64,000 nucleotides of DNA, taken from Streptomyces sp. DI166 (lineage in GTDB: Bacteria; Actinomycetota; Actinomycetes; Streptomycetales; Streptomycetaceae). Below, in pieces: positions 8,301 to 16,304 of this stretch (position 1 is the stretch's first letter; each line of letters begins with the position of its first letter). The stretch spans positions 1 to 64,000 of the forward strand of contig NZ_FLSP01000005.1 in the NCBI RefSeq assembly GCF_900091315.1, read 5' to 3'. The position numbers were made by a program, and so were the translations under genes. Under the pieces are notes generated by a model that was not told where the DNA came from, made no database searches, and worked only from the letters and a program-made list of their open reading frames with translations.

Positions 8301-10149
8301 GGTGGAACTCGCGCCAGGCGGGCTCCTCCTCGGAGCGCAGCCGCCGGGCCAGTTCCCGTCGCACGTTGATGTGGACGTCGAGCCGGGTGTCCGTGGCCCT
8401 GATCCACGCCGAGCGCTTGGCGTAGCCGATCAGCTGGTCCCACAGGGTTCTGGGATCCTCCAGCCCGCCCTCCCCGGCCTGCTCGCTGTGCGCGGACAGC
8501 AGGGGCACCAGCACGTTCAGGAAGTACTCGTAGGTGGGATGGCGGGCGACCGCGCAGTACTTGAGGGCGTGGCGGGCGACCTTGTCGTTGATGTAGTTCA
8601 GCTCGCGGTCGACGACGAACAGATAGAGCGACTTGCCCTCCGTCGGCAGCTCGTCGTCCGGGGAGCTGGCGAACAGGGCCAGGACGAGCGGGTTGAAGCC
8701 CGGGGAGCCCTCGATGTCCTGCTCGCAGGCCTCGACTATCGCCTGTGCCCGCCCGTCGGCCACACCGCGCAGCTTGAGGTAGCTGCGCGCCTCGTCGGCG
8801 GTGAAGGGCTGGAGGGCGAGCGCCCGCCACGGTACGCCCGAGAAGGCCTTGCGGAAGACGTCCAGTTCGGTGACGTCCGCCCGGCCGGAGAGCACCACCC
8901 GCAGCCAGGGCACCTCGCGGACCAGCTTGCTCAACATCTCCAGCAGGGGCGCCAGTTCCTCTTCCGGGGCCTGGAGGAGTTCGTCGGTGGCGTCCAGACA
9001 GAACAGGATCGGGGCGTCCGGGGCGATGTCGTTCAGAGCGTCGGCGAAGTCCTGGACCAGGGAAGCGGGCAGGGCAACGCCGTTCCACCGCCGCAAGGGG
9101 GTGTTGCCCGGCGGTTCGAACTCGCGGTCCAGTTCCCGTCGGCGGTGCCGGTGCCGGTTGAGGAACAGGCGCATGCGTCGGCACCGGCCCTCCCGGTCGA
9201 GTACCTCCGCCTGCTCCAGGAACCGCTCGGCGGCCTTGACCAGCAGGAGTCCCGGTAAGCCGAGCAGGCGCTCGGACACCATGGGCTGCGCGTCGAGGAC
9301 GGCGGAGAGTACCGGCGGGGACTGCTGGACACCGAACCGGGCGACCAGCCAGGCGAGTTGCGTGCTCTTTCCCATGCCACCACTTGCGTGCAGGTGGATG
9401 ACACGGGGCGGCCCAGGAGGGATTCCGTCCGCACCGGGCTGCGGTGGTGGCGTGCCCAGGACCGCCGATTCCAGCAGGCCCTCCACCTCGCGGCGCGCGA
9501 CGTAGTACCGGGTCTGTGCGAAGTACCCGTGCAGGCCTCGGCTCATCTCCAGTCGGTGTTCCGCCCGTTCACGGCGCTCCACCAGACCGGAGTGGAGCGC
9601 GTCCGCGGCGAAACTGCGCAGGTCGTCCGGCGCGACGGCCTGCGCGAGTTTGCGGCACACCTCGAAATCGGCGACGTTCTCGAACGCCGGATACCACTTG
9701 TCGAACACCTCGCCGGCTTCCCGGTGCCTGCCCGCGAGTACCAGGAGCCGCAGCCGCTCGACCATGGCGGTGTTTCCGTCGGCACCGGTCAGATGGGACG
9801 CCAGCCGGTCCGCCGTCTCGGTCATCGCGGCGGGCAGTCCCGCTTCCGTGGAGGACGCGCCGTCGTCCTTCCACCAGGCCGCCCAGGCGCCCTTGCGGAT
9901 CATGCCGTTGAGCTGGTACCACCCGGTCTCGGCGGGATACGCGGCAAGGACCCGCCGCAGGTCCTCGAACGAGTACTCCAGCCCGTCGGTGGCGACGGCG
10001 AAGGCGGGCTCGCTCAGGCAAGTCATCAGGCTGCACCGCTTGAGCGCCTCGTAACGCACCGGTTTGCTGTCCCGCGAGTCGCGGAAGTGTCGGAACGCCG
10101 TCTCGTATTCGTCGTCCCCGGCGGCGGTCACCCGTCCAGTCCGTTCCAT
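5335..10149 (-). CDS. Large STAND-type NTPase with helical repeats and degenerate CHAT-like C-terminus
   Basis: A 1,604-residue protein. I start it at the ATG at 10149 because a strong GGGGGGAGGG site precedes it; the frame stays open upstream but only over the previous gene. Residues 1-230 form a helical N-terminal module. The NTPase has canonical Walker A GGMGKST (257-263) and Walker B ILFCLDATDE (381-390), followed by a VVLSGR sensor strand, as in STAND ATPases. About 1,000 residues of helical, TPR-like repeats follow. The last 160 residues resemble a CHAT fold, with a VLLLHGEM strand and a VVLDALPQD strand where the catalytic Cys would be, but Cys is missing. It is the last gene of the four-gene operon and the only one with a textbook ATP site. 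Predicted role: ATP-driven sensor or assembly hub. Confidence 0.8.
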   Translation of the reverse strand: MERTGRVTAAGDDEYETAFRHFRDSRDSKPVRYEALKRCSLMTCLSEPAFAVATDGLEYSFEDLRRVLAAYPAETGWYQLNGMIRKGAWAAWWKDDGASSTEAGLPAAMTETADRLASHLTGADGNTAMVERLRLLVLAGRHREAGEVFDKWYPAFENVADFEVCRKLAQAVAPDDLRSFAADALHSGLVERRERAEHRLEMSRGLHGYFAQTRYYVARREVEGLLESAVLGTPPPQPGADGIPPGPPRVIHLHASGGMGKSTQLAWLVARFGVQQSPPVLSAVLDAQPMVSERLLGLPGLLLVKAAERFLEQAEVLDREGRCRRMRLFLNRHRHRRRELDREFEPPGNTPLRRWNGVALPASLVQDFADALNDIAPDAPILFCLDATDELLQAPEEELAPLLEMLSKLVREVPWLRVVLSGRADVTELDVFRKAFSGVPWRALALQPFTADEARSYLKLRGVADGRAQAIVEACEQDIEGSPGFNPLVLALFASSPDDELPTEGKSLYLFVVDRELNYINDKVARHALKYCAVARHPTYEYFLNVLVPLLSAHSEQAGEGGLEDPRTLWDQLIGYAKRSAWIRATDTRLDVHINVRRELARRLRSEEEPAWREFHRSASRSCAGLARRAGSPKETAGWVAEQVYHQLHSAVDRRDDREDFLEEVARTWHRQVTLAWQRGDFATVIDLADRLLSADLECPDNDRGRRGRPDPRVMPLQLWYDIALERAYGELHAVLYGGRPGWFDVERCLKLVRLRAGMTDGNRRPVTDQLRADIITAALRLHAGLREGPAPVHEAEGLLQAVLDSAQHRDPDRPVGPLEHLWTADARLLMASCRVRIGRTKEHAHDSHAAADRAFTDVFEAAVAREAPQAGLVARYAMQDWDLVDRPDLVRAWRRRLETTSGPAEDWTRLMAAEAELRSGLPVTAQLPTRSGFGRDALRADLLQARSQLLVGEAEEAEQLLREVTLPAVSGQMEPELAFETLMVLARACAQMLELEQAETNAGMAMGRACDDEQRLSVMVLRVTTALSAAGDLGRAHQWISRSRPLREDARGPAGSYMNGAECALLYRRGRREEAEEVLRRWSDQLRSRRDAPGRLGTPPTAAEWLCYGLHALVCAPVHEIRDHVATITTAGRSVPGTNRRLMLLAEQVRLYATVAEQPVLTDRTRVAAVQRLLHQRRTEPGETDRAVGLHALWTAELRTLLLGGSPQAITAMRTAAARLGKDNRQVHATWLRLHRLLPAEVTPDPLPVAEAHEPSQRLTLRAADLIARGRHTRGRQRRRAVEEAAELLRLTRESDVPTVWHLLAARDGGDVGVPADALAELLETPLLEEARCRNLQFALRRLGRYEGQDPPTGKMDESWRRAWAAYQREARGEVPARLRRAVRAAAEERPVTQIEVDVRGNAVGSPPGPGPEPSAPRSDETGGALVWRATEDFLLSREPLDIADDRPVDVLLLHGEMRPFDQGAALRLPGSARSIRPEDVDRAVRMLCAERRQPPPLVVLDALPQDTSEGSDAQLRDLFAFQLHLLGYVPAVLAAGPVDSDPDGSWRRAALDHAVAFGRTAHQIAERLQNFATRPGDGGWRVPRIRLLTHIPEDETFGIGVL

Positions 10150-10174
10150 GCGCCCTCCCCCCTGATTCCCCGGT

Positions 10175-12034
10175 TCAGCCGATCCTGGCGAGCGCGGTGT
10201 CGCACACGTCCTGCAGGAGTTGCGGGCCGAAGTCTTCCCCAAGCGTGTCGAGTTTCTCTCGCACCAGTGCGCGCCACTCCGGCGAGTCATGCCAGTCGTA
10301 ACCCATTCGTGTACCCAATTCCCGCAAGAGCGGCCCACCGTGGTGCGCCGGCCATCGCTGCAGCGTGATGTGATGACGTTCGGCGAAGAACCCCGCCAGC
10401 CGGTCCTCGGTCCGGTCGTGGTGGGGGTGTTTGGCGGTCGCCATGACGGTGATGGCGCCGTGGCTGTGCAGTGCGGCCTTGAACAGATGACTCACCAGGT
10501 ACCTGGCCTCGTCGTCGCTCAGCTTGTCGCTCTCCACGAAGTGGTCGAGAGCCAGTACGAGGTGGGTGCCCGGCGGAGCGGCCTTGACGATCAGTTCGAC
10601 CGCGGCCTCGACCAGTTCGTCCCGAATCGGACTGACCCCCATGTGAATGCCGCCGTCGCGCGGCTCGCGGGCGACCAGCTCCTCGACGGCGGCGAGTTCG
10701 CCGTCCAGGTCCCAGCCACCGTGGCGGCCGCTGTGCGTGCGTACGCTCTCGGCGATCCTGGCGACCGTGTCCAGCAGGAAGTCGTCGGGCTTGGGCATCT
10801 CGTCGGCCACCCTGAGGGGTTTGGTGCTGGGGCGGCTGGCGAAGTCCAGGTAGAGGGCGCGGGCGCCCGGCCGTTCCTCCCAGACGCGTAACGTCGACAG
10901 CAGGAACCAGGTGGTGCCGATCCTGTCGTCCGGCTCACCACCGGTCAGCACGATCAACTGCCGGACACCGGCGCCCTCCTCCAGTTGTTCCAGGGCCGTT
11001 CTGCGCTGCCCCACGCGGTCGGTGGCGCGCTCCAGGTTCCCGTACAGCGCGGGGAGCGACGGGCGCGCAGGCGCCGAAGGCTTCGGCAGTACGAGGTCGG
11101 GCCGGCAGTTGACCGTCAGGGCCGCGGAGCACTCGACCTTGGCCTCCGCCTCCGCGTCGGCCGACAGGTCGGCGGCGGTGGCGGACCGGACTGCCGCGTC
11201 GAGGCTCTCTCCGGCGATCAGCGCGCGGTAGAACGCGGTCAGCGACGCGCACAGATCATGGTGGGCGTCCGGTTCCGGTCCGGGCGTCAGGGACACCACG
11301 GCGCGGACCGGCATGACGGCGTCCGCTTGTGCAAAGGGTTGCAGCAGTTCGTGTGCCTCGACCTGGGCCCCGTCGCTGCTGGAGACCACCAGCCGGACGG
11401 AGGAGAGGTTGACACCGCCGGGCACCCCCTGGTCGAAGAGGGTACGCGCGGTGTCTCCCGCCAGATGGAGCACGTGCGGCTTGCTGGCCTTCACGGTCCG
11501 GGCGAGCGCACCGTGACTCACTGGGCCTGGGAGCACCTCGACCTCCCAACGATCGGCGTGCGCGTGCACCGCGGCATGAACCGCGACGTCCTCGTGCCAC
11601 GGAGGATCGTCAACCGTTCCTCGTTCCAGGTGCGAATCCACCCCCACGACCAATACCCGTACCGGGAGATCCCCGAACGGCAGCCGCTCGTCCGGTTGGA
11701 ACGCGCGGGGGCCGACAGCGGTGCGCACCACGCTGGGCGCCGTCCGGCCCTCCCCGAGCGCCGTCTGTCGCGCCATCCCCTCCCAGTCCAACCGGCGCAG
11801 CTCCGGTTCGTGGAGCCGCAGCACCAACAGTCCTGCCTCGTCCTCGACCAGTCCCCGCACCTGTTCCCACAAGGCCTGAGGACCACCCGGGTCGGTCAGC
11901 GCCAGTGGCGGTTCAATCTCCACCGGCGTCCTGTGTTCCACACCGCTCTCCCGGATCAACGCCGTCTCGACGGCATAGGCCGCCCCGGACGGCATTCCGG
12001 CAGCCTTGATCCTCAGGTGGACGACGTGCGTCAT
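10175..12034 (-). CDS. Pseudo-CHAT / degenerate P-loop NTPase protein
   Basis: A 619-residue protein. Residues 1-310 read as a CHAT domain, with the strand PHVLHLAGD (186-194), a RLVVSSSDG strand and a C-terminal FYRALIAGESLDAAV helix. The position of the catalytic His is Asp194 and the Cys strand has Ser/Asp, so no protease activity is expected. Residues 355-619 are NTPase-like. The P-loop strand reads IVLTGGEPDDRIGTTW (361-376), without the Lys of GK[ST], while the Walker B LVLALDHF (492-499) and a sensor strand ITVMATAK are kept. Its stop lies 25 bp before the start of the large STAND gene and its start 40 bp after the preceding gene, so all are co-transcribed. Likely a structural subunit or bait paralogue. 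Confidence 0.75.
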   Translation of the reverse strand: MTHVVHLRIKAAGMPSGAAYAVETALIRESGVEHRTPVEIEPPLALTDPGGPQALWEQVRGLVEDEAGLLVLRLHEPELRRLDWEGMARQTALGEGRTAPSVVRTAVGPRAFQPDERLPFGDLPVRVLVVGVDSHLERGTVDDPPWHEDVAVHAAVHAHADRWEVEVLPGPVSHGALARTVKASKPHVLHLAGDTARTLFDQGVPGGVNLSSVRLVVSSSDGAQVEAHELLQPFAQADAVMPVRAVVSLTPGPEPDAHHDLCASLTAFYRALIAGESLDAAVRSATAADLSADAEAEAKVECSAALTVNCRPDLVLPKPSAPARPSLPALYGNLERATDRVGQRRTALEQLEEGAGVRQLIVLTGGEPDDRIGTTWFLLSTLRVWEERPGARALYLDFASRPSTKPLRVADEMPKPDDFLLDTVARIAESVRTHSGRHGGWDLDGELAAVEELVAREPRDGGIHMGVSPIRDELVEAAVELIVKAAPPGTHLVLALDHFVESDKLSDDEARYLVSHLFKAALHSHGAITVMATAKHPHHDRTEDRLAGFFAERHHITLQRWPAHHGGPLLRELGTRMGYDWHDSPEWRALVREKLDTLGEDFGPQLLQDVCDTALARIG

Positions 12035-12074
12035 TCACCCACCCCCCATAGTTCGTGCACTGTGTCGGCGGAGC

Positions 12075-15000
12075 CTACGAATCCCCCCGCAGGTCCCCGA
12101 ACCCCCGCTCCACCTCGCTGTCAGCGGCGAGTTTGCGCAGCAGGCCCCGTGGGTCCAGCGCCCCGGGCACCGGCGCCCCTCCTCTCCCCGAAAGGTCTTC
12201 CTGGACGCGTCCGCACAGCTCGTCCACGGTCGCCGGGAGCACCCCCCGCTCCGAACGGCTCCGCTGCCACCGCGCACGGTCCGAGTCACGCTCCGCCAGG
12301 ATGTGCGCTCCGGTGAGCCGGCCCACCAGGGTCGCGTACATGTGGTGTGCGTGCGTACTGCGCAGCAAACTCTCGTGCTCGCAGGCGAGTTGGTCGTCGC
12401 CGATACGCCGGTGGCAGGCACCGATGTCCATCGGTGTGCCCTGGGCGTAGAGCAGTCTCAGTGCTTTCAGTTCGTAGTCCCTCGCTGTCTTCATGGCGCC
12501 GTGTCCCGCCAGGCGGCCGTTCGCCTCGGTCAGTTGGGTGGCCTGCTGCCGTTTGATGCGGGCGCGGGCCACATCGGTCATGGCTTGGACGATGACGTCC
12601 CCGGAGTGTTCGACCGCGCTGAGGCAGCCGACCAGTTCGCCGTCGCACTCCTCCAGCACGTGCCAGTTGCCGTTCTCCAGGCGTGGGTCCAGTCCGAGCA
12701 GACAGCCCTCCACGGCGTGCAGATGGCCCTCGATCGGGTCGGGGCCCACCAAGTCCAGGTACTGCCCCAGCCGTTCGTGGTCCGCCCGGGCCAGCTCCAG
12801 ATGGCGGGCGCGGTCGGCGGAGCCCTTGGGCGCGGCGTCGGCGAGGAGGACGTGGGTGTCGCGTCTTATGGTGAACAGCTTGCGGCGGAGTATCTCCCCG
12901 CCGGCCCAGCGGTGGTGGACCGCGTCGCGGAAGCGGACATCGGCGAGTGTCTCGAAGGCGGTCTCCATGCGGTGCAGCGCGTCGGGCAGCTCGCCCCTGT
13001 CGACCATCACTCGCAGCAGTTCCACCTCGACCGCGTCGGCCACCAGGGGGGTCGTGCCGTCCGCGTCGCAGAACCGCAGGTAGTCCTCGGCCACTTCCCG
13101 GGCGTCGGTCAGTCTTCCGGTGTCCCTGAGTCCGCTGAGGATTCCGGCGCTCATGGCCATGGCCAGCGGCGAGTTGTCCACGACGGGGTCGCCCGGCCCC
13201 TTTCCGAGGAGGGCGGACAGGCCGGGTCGTCTGTTCTCGTCGATGGCCTTGAACACACTGCTGAGGCGTTGGGCCATCTTGAACTGGTCGGAGTTCTTGT
13301 CCCTTATGTCGACGGTCACTCTCTCCAGTTTGCGCAGGGTGTCGCCGAGGCCGTCGCGGCCCCGGCGCGAGCGGGTCATCCGGACGGCGACGAAGTGCAG
13401 CCATGTCTCCCAGTCACTGGCGCGCTCCAGATAGGGCATCGCCTCGGGTATGAGCCGGTGGGCGTCCGCCGTTCTGCCGTGCGTCCGGTGCCGCAGGGCC
13501 GTCTTGACCCGGCCGGCCGTGTGGCGGATCGCGATCCGGTCCACCTCGGCGCGGAGCGAGCCGTCCAGGTCGAGCCAGGCCGCCTGGACGCGCCGTACCG
13601 CCTCGGCGACCGCGGGATGCATCCGTATCCTCATGTGCGTGCCGTTCGCGGGCAGGTCGATCAGGCAGAGACCGGCCAAGGACTCCAGCAGGAAGCGGAG
13701 TTCGTCCTCCTCCCCACGCGTCGACGCAACCTTGTCCGTGCCGCGCTCCGGGTGCGGTGACGGGCCGGCGAAGCTCTTGCAGCGGATGCGCAGCCCCGCC
13801 CATACCTCCGCCAGCAGGCCCGGCGCGAAGACATCGTCCGGGTGCAGCACCCGGTGCCGGGGGCTGAGCAAGGACAGTGCGAAAAGCAGCAGTTGGCGTG
13901 CATCGGTGCGGGGAACGCAGTTCAGCGCCTCCGCGGTCCACTCCTCGATCAGCCGCCAGTCCTCCGGAATGGGCTCGGTGTGGTCCTGCCCCAACTGGTC
14001 GCCGTCCACGGTCGCGAGATGCTGCAACCGCCGGGTTCCGTCCGGCTCCGCCGCCACGCCGTCGGCGAAGCGCAGCAGTCCGGGGTGCCCGTCGGCGCGT
14101 GCGAGCACGTTGTGCACCAGCCTGCGCTGCTCCTCCCCGGCCATGTCGCGGGCGGCGGTGGTGATGATCCGCCCGAGGTGCGGAAGGCTCTGGGCGTGCA
14201 GGAACGCCTCGGCGGGTGCCAGGAGGGGGACCTGGATGTCCGGCAGCCGACGCTGGTCGAGGTGGAGCGGCAGCGGGCTGGTGATCAGCAGCCGGAAGCC
14301 GGGCGCGGGGCTCTGTGTCATCGCGTCGATCAAGCGTGCCCAGCGCGGATCGAGCCAGGGGCCGGGCGACTGGGGACCGTGGCCGTCGGTGTCCGCCGTC
14401 CTCGCATCCCGGGGGCTGCGCGCGATCAGGTGTCCCACGTCGCGCAGGAAGACCAGGAAGTACTCGGTGTCGCTGTTGGTCAGGCGTTCCTCGACGTCGT
14501 TGCAGAACCGCTCGAAGGCGGTGTCGTCGGCCAGGAAGTCGTCCAGTTGCTCCTGGGCCGGCACGGGCTCCCCGCGGATCTCGAACGCCTGGCGGATCGC
14601 GGACTGCTCCAGCAGCAGGGCGACGAAGCCACGCAGGGCACCCCATGGGGTGGGCTCCGCCGGTCTGCCCTTGAGCGGGTACCACACGACATGCCGGTAG
14701 CGGTGGGCGCCGTACTGGCTGATCAGCTCGCGTGCGCAGGCCTCCTTGCCGACGCCCGTCATGCCGTGCAGGACGGCGCCGTTGGCCTCGCCGCCGGTGA
14801 GCCGGGCGAAGATCTCGCTGGCCCGCCACATCGGGTCATGGTGGCCGATGAGGCTGGACGGCCGGTGACCCATGGTCGGCGGATCGGGCCTGAGGAGCGG
14901 CGGAGGCTCCACAACCAGACCGCAGGCGTCGGCGCCGTAGAGAACGGGTGCGGCGAGATCGAGTGTCTTCGGTGTCAGGCACTCCCTGAGTGCCGCGCCC

Positions 15001-16136
15001 ACCGCCCGGGGCAGCGTCCAGCCCTGCGCGAGCAGGTTCTCGTACACCTTGGTGAGGAAGGCGACCGCGGCCTGGTCGCCGATCCGGTGCCGGAAGGCGA
15101 GCACGGGGCAGCCCAGGTGCCGGGCCAGTTCGACTGCGAGCCCGTCGCCGGTCGGGGCGGGTGTCGTCGTCGGGGATTCCGGCGTGCGGTGCGAGGGGAT
15201 GCGGAACATCTCCAACTGGTCCGCGATGGAGGGGCTGCTGGCCGGTCTCGTGGTGATGACGGTGAGCCGAAGACGCTGGTCGTTGTCGCCGGTCGCCAGC
15301 ATCCCCACCAGTTCGTCCGCGGTCAGGGGTGGCTTCGCGGTGGCGTCCCCTGTCTCGGAGGCCGACGACCATGCGCCGGGTGCTCCGCGGTCGGCCAGGT
15401 GCAGGATCATCTGCCAGCGGCCCGCGTCCCGCCGGTTGCCGGAGCGCTTGGCGCTCTGTACCTGCTCCTTCAGCTGATCGTGTGTCACGTGGTAGGAGAG
15501 CGTGCGTGTCGTGATGTCCAGGCCACCCCCGTCGGCGGCGATGTGGCGCACCTTGGCGAACACCTGTAACTGTTCGGCGTGCAGGTCCAGCGGTTCACCG
15601 GCCTTGGTGCGGTTGAAGACCCCCACGAGATGCAGCGGGAGGCCGGCCCCTGCCCGGCGGGCGCGGCCGTCCTGGGCCGGGTGTCCCGCCTCCACGTCGT
15701 GGACGAAGGTGAGTTCGCGTGCCGCGAGGGTGATGCCCTGCTCGTCCGCCGCGAGGAGCAGGGGGTAGCGGAGCACTTCGCGTTCCGGGCCGTCCGGGTT
15801 CAGCCGGATCAGCACGGTCGATGGGCGGTTCAGGGGCAGCCTGTCCCAGACCTCCTGGGTGAGCACCGAGGTGCGCAGCCACTGTCCCAGCCGACGCAGC
15901 TGGTTGGCCTCCCCGACCTCGTCCAGCCTGGTACGGCGGATGAATCCGTGCGGGTCCGTGAGGAAGCCGTAGGTGCCGGACTGACTGTCCGCGCTCGCTC
16001 CAGCGGCCGGATCGACCGGGAACTCACCGGGCGCCCCCGCCCCGTCCCCACTGCTGATCCGCCACCGCCAGCTCGGACCGCCCCTGCCCCTGCTGAAGTC
16101 CAGAATCTCCAGTAGGGCGTCGTAATCCCCCGACAC
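12075..16136 (-). CDS. Pseudo-CHAT / STAND-like NTPase with long helical C-terminus
   Basis: About 1,353 residues from a GTG at 16136 that has an AGGGGGA site upstream. An ATG at 16166 is the main alternative, and the frame is open to 16274. Residues 90-400 align in order with the CHAT domain of the neighbouring gene, but the catalytic His position is Arg (HLADRG, 246-251) and no Cys sits in the LTVITTRPAS strand. The NTPase at 455-700 has Walker A GMTGVGKEA (458-466), where Lys is kept but Ser/Thr is Glu. It also has a Walker B-like YFLVFLRDV strand and a RLLITS sensor strand. The rest is alpha-helical repeat. It is 168 bp downstream of the active CHAT gene in the same orientation. Inference: a regulatory paralogue in a hetero-oligomer. 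Confidence 0.75.
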   Translation of the reverse strand: MSGDYDALLEILDFSRGRGGPSWRWRISSGDGAGAPGEFPVDPAAGASADSQSGTYGFLTDPHGFIRRTRLDEVGEANQLRRLGQWLRTSVLTQEVWDRLPLNRPSTVLIRLNPDGPEREVLRYPLLLAADEQGITLAARELTFVHDVEAGHPAQDGRARRAGAGLPLHLVGVFNRTKAGEPLDLHAEQLQVFAKVRHIAADGGGLDITTRTLSYHVTHDQLKEQVQSAKRSGNRRDAGRWQMILHLADRGAPGAWSSASETGDATAKPPLTADELVGMLATGDNDQRLRLTVITTRPASSPSIADQLEMFRIPSHRTPESPTTTPAPTGDGLAVELARHLGCPVLAFRHRIGDQAAVAFLTKVYENLLAQGWTLPRAVGAALRECLTPKTLDLAAPVLYGADACGLVVEPPPLLRPDPPTMGHRPSSLIGHHDPMWRASEIFARLTGGEANGAVLHGMTGVGKEACARELISQYGAHRYRHVVWYPLKGRPAEPTPWGALRGFVALLLEQSAIRQAFEIRGEPVPAQEQLDDFLADDTAFERFCNDVEERLTNSDTEYFLVFLRDVGHLIARSPRDARTADTDGHGPQSPGPWLDPRWARLIDAMTQSPAPGFRLLITSPLPLHLDQRRLPDIQVPLLAPAEAFLHAQSLPHLGRIITTAARDMAGEEQRRLVHNVLARADGHPGLLRFADGVAAEPDGTRRLQHLATVDGDQLGQDHTEPIPEDWRLIEEWTAEALNCVPRTDARQLLLFALSLLSPRHRVLHPDDVFAPGLLAEVWAGLRIRCKSFAGPSPHPERGTDKVASTRGEEDELRFLLESLAGLCLIDLPANGTHMRIRMHPAVAEAVRRVQAAWLDLDGSLRAEVDRIAIRHTAGRVKTALRHRTHGRTADAHRLIPEAMPYLERASDWETWLHFVAVRMTRSRRGRDGLGDTLRKLERVTVDIRDKNSDQFKMAQRLSSVFKAIDENRRPGLSALLGKGPGDPVVDNSPLAMAMSAGILSGLRDTGRLTDAREVAEDYLRFCDADGTTPLVADAVEVELLRVMVDRGELPDALHRMETAFETLADVRFRDAVHHRWAGGEILRRKLFTIRRDTHVLLADAAPKGSADRARHLELARADHERLGQYLDLVGPDPIEGHLHAVEGCLLGLDPRLENGNWHVLEECDGELVGCLSAVEHSGDVIVQAMTDVARARIKRQQATQLTEANGRLAGHGAMKTARDYELKALRLLYAQGTPMDIGACHRRIGDDQLACEHESLLRSTHAHHMYATLVGRLTGAHILAERDSDRARWQRSRSERGVLPATVDELCGRVQEDLSGRGGAPVPGALDPRGLLRKLAADSEVERGFGDLRGDS

Positions 16137-16304
16137 GTTCTCAGTCCCCCTAAGAACCCCACGCATATGCCAGTGCAGAGCAGAGTAGACCCATGCCGCC
16201 GCACGCGCCCTGTATCGGCGGAGAATTTCCCTCCCTTTTGACGACGTTCTTTCGAAGACGATCGCAGGGCACAACCGATCGAATAAGAATGCGAATTCTT
16301 TTTA

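Noticed and set aside
10150-10338. N-terminal extension of the large STAND gene
   Set aside because: It would overlap the upstream gene by 164 bp; a strong ribosome site sits right before the ATG at 10149.
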